From Rhizobium sp. PP-CC-3A-592 (GTDB lineage: Bacteria; Pseudomonadota; Alphaproteobacteria; Rhizobiales; Rhizobiaceae), in assembly GCF_003217095.1 (NCBI RefSeq), contig NZ_QJSR01000001.1, forward strand, positions 1,402,009 through 1,466,008: a stretch of DNA of 64,000 nucleotides, given 5' to 3'. The notes beneath the pieces were generated by a model. It was not told the DNA's origin, did no database searches, and saw nothing but the letters and a program-made list of their open reading frames with translations. The position numbers and the translations under genes were made by a program. Below are positions 62,520 through 64,000 of the stretch, one piece after another. Position 1 is the first letter of the stretch, and each line of letters opens with the position of its first letter.

Positions 62520-63455
62520 TCAGTCGGTGTTGAAGACGCGCTTCGGGCGGAATTCGCCTTCGCCGATCTCGCCGATGGCAACCAGCCGGCCGCGAACGGT
62601 GGCATAGGCCTCGTCTTCGGCCAGCGGCGCATCGCGACCGCGCAGGATGATCGGGTTGCCCATGCGGATGCGGTGCGCCTGATCCTCGGTGATGGCGATA
62701 TGCGGCAGGTTCGACAGGGCCTCGCCCGTATCGATCAGGAACGCGTCGAGCGCCGCCAGCCGGTCCTCGTCGCTCTCGATGGATTCGAGCGCCGTCAGTT
62801 GCGACAGCGGCACCATCTTGTCCTCGGCAAAAGGCGCGACGAAGGAGCGGCGCAGCGAGGCGATGTGGCCGAAGCAGCCGAGATCGCGGCCGAAATCGCG
62901 GGCGAGCGAGCGGACATAGGTGCCCTTGCCGCATTCGATCTCGAAATGCGCCAGATGAGGCGTGCAGCCGAGCAGCGACAGACGGAAGATCTCGACCTCG
63001 CGCGGGGGAATGTCGAGCACCTCGCCGCCCCGCGCCAGATCATAGGCGCGTTCGCCGGCGATCTTGATGGCGGAGAACTGCGGGGGGACCTGCTCGATGA
63101 CGCCGGTATAGTTCGGCAGGAGGGCGCGGACGTCCTCCTCGCTCGGGCGCTCGTCGGAGGATTGGACCACCGCGCCTTCCAGGTCGTCGGTCGTGCGCTC
63201 CTCGCCCCAGGCGACGGTGAATTCGTAGATCTTGCGCCCGTCCATCACGTAGGGCACGGTCTTCGTGGCGTCGCCCAGCGCGATCGGCAGCATGCCGGAG
63301 GCCAGCGGATCGAGCGTGCCGGCATGGCCGGCCTTCTGCGCCTTGAAGAGCCACTTGATCTTGGAGACGGCTTCCGTCGATCCGAAATCCAGCGGCTTGT
63401 CGAGGATCAGCCAGCCGGAGACCGGCCGCCCTTTTGGTTTGCGCGGTTTACCCAT
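62520..63455 (-). CDS. truB: tRNA pseudouridine-55 synthase
   Basis: A 311-residue enzyme that makes pseudouridine at position 55 in the T-loop of tRNAs. Conserved [20 protein letters not shown] at the N-terminus, catalytic Asp49 in [37 protein letters not shown], and [20 protein letters not shown]. It lies 109 bp after rbfA on the same strand, the common rbfA-truB-rpsO-pnp order, here with a kinase gene inserted before rpsO. Confidence 0.96.
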   Translation of the reverse strand: MGKPRKPKGRPVSGWLILDKPLDFGSTEAVSKIKWLFKAQKAGHAGTLDPLASGMLPIALGDATKTVPYVMDGRKIYEFTVAWGEERTTDDLEGAVVQSSDERPSEEDVRALLPNYTGVIEQVPPQFSAIKIAGERAYDLARGGEVLDIPPREVEIFRLSLLGCTPHLAHFEIECGKGTYVRSLARDFGRDLGCFGHIASLRRSFVAPFAEDKMVPLSQLTALESIESDEDRLAALDAFLIDTGEALSNLPHIAITEDQAHRIRMGNPIILRGRDAPLAEDEAYATVRGRLVAIGEIGEGEFRPKRVFNTD

Positions 63456-63564
63456 CGTCTTGTCGTTCCAATGTTCGTGTCGGTTTCGTGGAAACCCGAA
63501 GGTCTTGCATCATTGTGCAGGCACATCACGTCGTATCACACGACGGCAGACGACCTTTGGCGTC

Positions 63565-63978
63565 CTAGCGGTCGTCGGCCTCGTCGTCGCTCGGGCCGAG
63601 ATCGCGCGCGACATCGGGCGAACGCAGGAGGTCATCGATCTTCTTGTAGTTGTCGAAGCTCGTATCGTCCTCGAAGCGCACTTCCGGCATGTACTTCATC
63701 TGGCGCAGATGCGGCGACAGGCGGCCCCGCAGGAATTTGGCATGCCGGTTCAGCGCTTCGACGATGCCGGCGTGATCGGCGACGCCGAGCGGCGTCACAT
63801 AGGCGGTGGCCACCTTCAGGTCCGTCGACATGCGGACTTCCGAAATCGAGATGACCGTGCTTTCGATCAGCGCATCGCGCACCTCTCCCCGCTGCAGAAC
63901 CTGAACCAGGGCTGCGCGGACTTGTTCGCCGACCCGCAGCATGCGCTGGGTGCGGCCCGAAGAGGTGGATTTGGCCAT
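63565..63978 (-). CDS. rbfA: Ribosome-binding factor A
   Basis: A 137-residue factor for 30S subunit maturation (16S rRNA 5' end processing, cold adaptation). KH-like fold with [40 protein letters not shown] and [20 protein letters not shown], then [17 protein letters not shown]. The C-terminal tail ([12 protein letters not shown]) is acidic. The start ATG at 63978 gives the complete gene; infB is expected just upstream, outside the window. Confidence 0.95.
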   Translation of the reverse strand: MAKSTSSGRTQRMLRVGEQVRAALVQVLQRGEVRDALIESTVISISEVRMSTDLKVATAYVTPLGVADHAGIVEALNRHAKFLRGRLSPHLRQMKYMPEVRFEDDTSFDNYKKIDDLLRSPDVARDLGPSDDEADDR

Positions 63979-64000
63979 GATGTATCCAATATCGAGCGCC

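Overview
The window looks like a chromosomal segment of an alphaproteobacterium of the Rhizobiaceae (Rhizobium/Sinorhizobium/Shinella type). The evidence is high GC throughout, a 568-residue six-repeat ribosomal protein S1 next to cmk, a TIGR02300-type acidic protein followed by tRNA-Ala(GGC), irr beside fabA-fabB-fabI, an erythritol locus eryABCD with a divergent ABC transporter, and rbfA-truB-rpsO-pnp in the usual order. Almost all of it is intact, closely packed coding sequence. I see no insertion sequence, integrase, prophage or CRISPR array.

Layout. 1-7.4 kb: the end of a large disordered protein, then rpsA, cmk and a membrane-anchored LAS-type metallopeptidase (all minus), the TIGR02300 gene, tRNA-Ala, xthA and a 59-residue small protein. 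7.6-7.8 kb: a minus-strand small RNA made of four hairpins, each showing a CCTCCTCC anti-Shine-Dalgarno sequence in its loop, ending in a terminator; it resembles the rhizobial alpha-r14 (NfeR1) family. 8.2-12.8 kb: an XRE regulator, a SARP-like TPR regulator, a 67-residue small protein, a YcaO cyclodehydratase-family protein and a TfuA protein. This is the best candidate here for an undescribed peptide-modification (RiPP, possibly thioamide) system. 13.2-17.2 kb: a glycine-betaine/choline type ABC importer. 17.3-21.6 kb: an ABC-F ATPase, an ArsB/NhaD-type permease and a CHASE3-adenylate cyclase.

21.8-33.3 kb: the erythritol locus. eryA (kinase), eryB (dehydrogenase), eryC (tetrulose-phosphate racemase/epimerase) and eryD (SorC-type regulator) read leftward. 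A DUF2291 protein, ATPase, permease and binding protein read rightward from an 880-bp regulatory region, followed by a DeoR-type regulator. The triose- and ribose-phosphate isomerase homologues that finish the pathway in Brucella are not in this window. 33.3-43.5 kb: a C-P lyase phosphonate locus: phnF divergent from phnGHIJKL plus a hexapeptide acetyltransferase, then phnCDE and phnM. I see a PhnF-like operator before phnG and a three-unit PHO box before phnC, so the locus seems to use both a specific repressor and PhoB.

43.5-51.7 kb: a 1-Cys peroxiredoxin, a DUF922 secreted protease, several very small membrane or soluble proteins (some with non-ATG starts), a type II NADH dehydrogenase, a TIGR03862-type flavoprotein, a YdcF-like protein, a TRIC-type channel and Irr. 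52.0-54.6 kb: the unsaturated fatty acid cluster fabA-fabB-fabI. 54.7-56.3 kb: an S8 subtilase without a signal peptide, followed by an 80-residue protein that looks like a free-standing I9 propeptide/inhibitor. 56.4-64 kb: an RsmC-like methyltransferase, pnp, rpsO, an HWE-type sensor histidine kinase, truB and rbfA, all on the minus strand.

All functional calls come from reading the translated sequences and motifs by eye. No database search was run.
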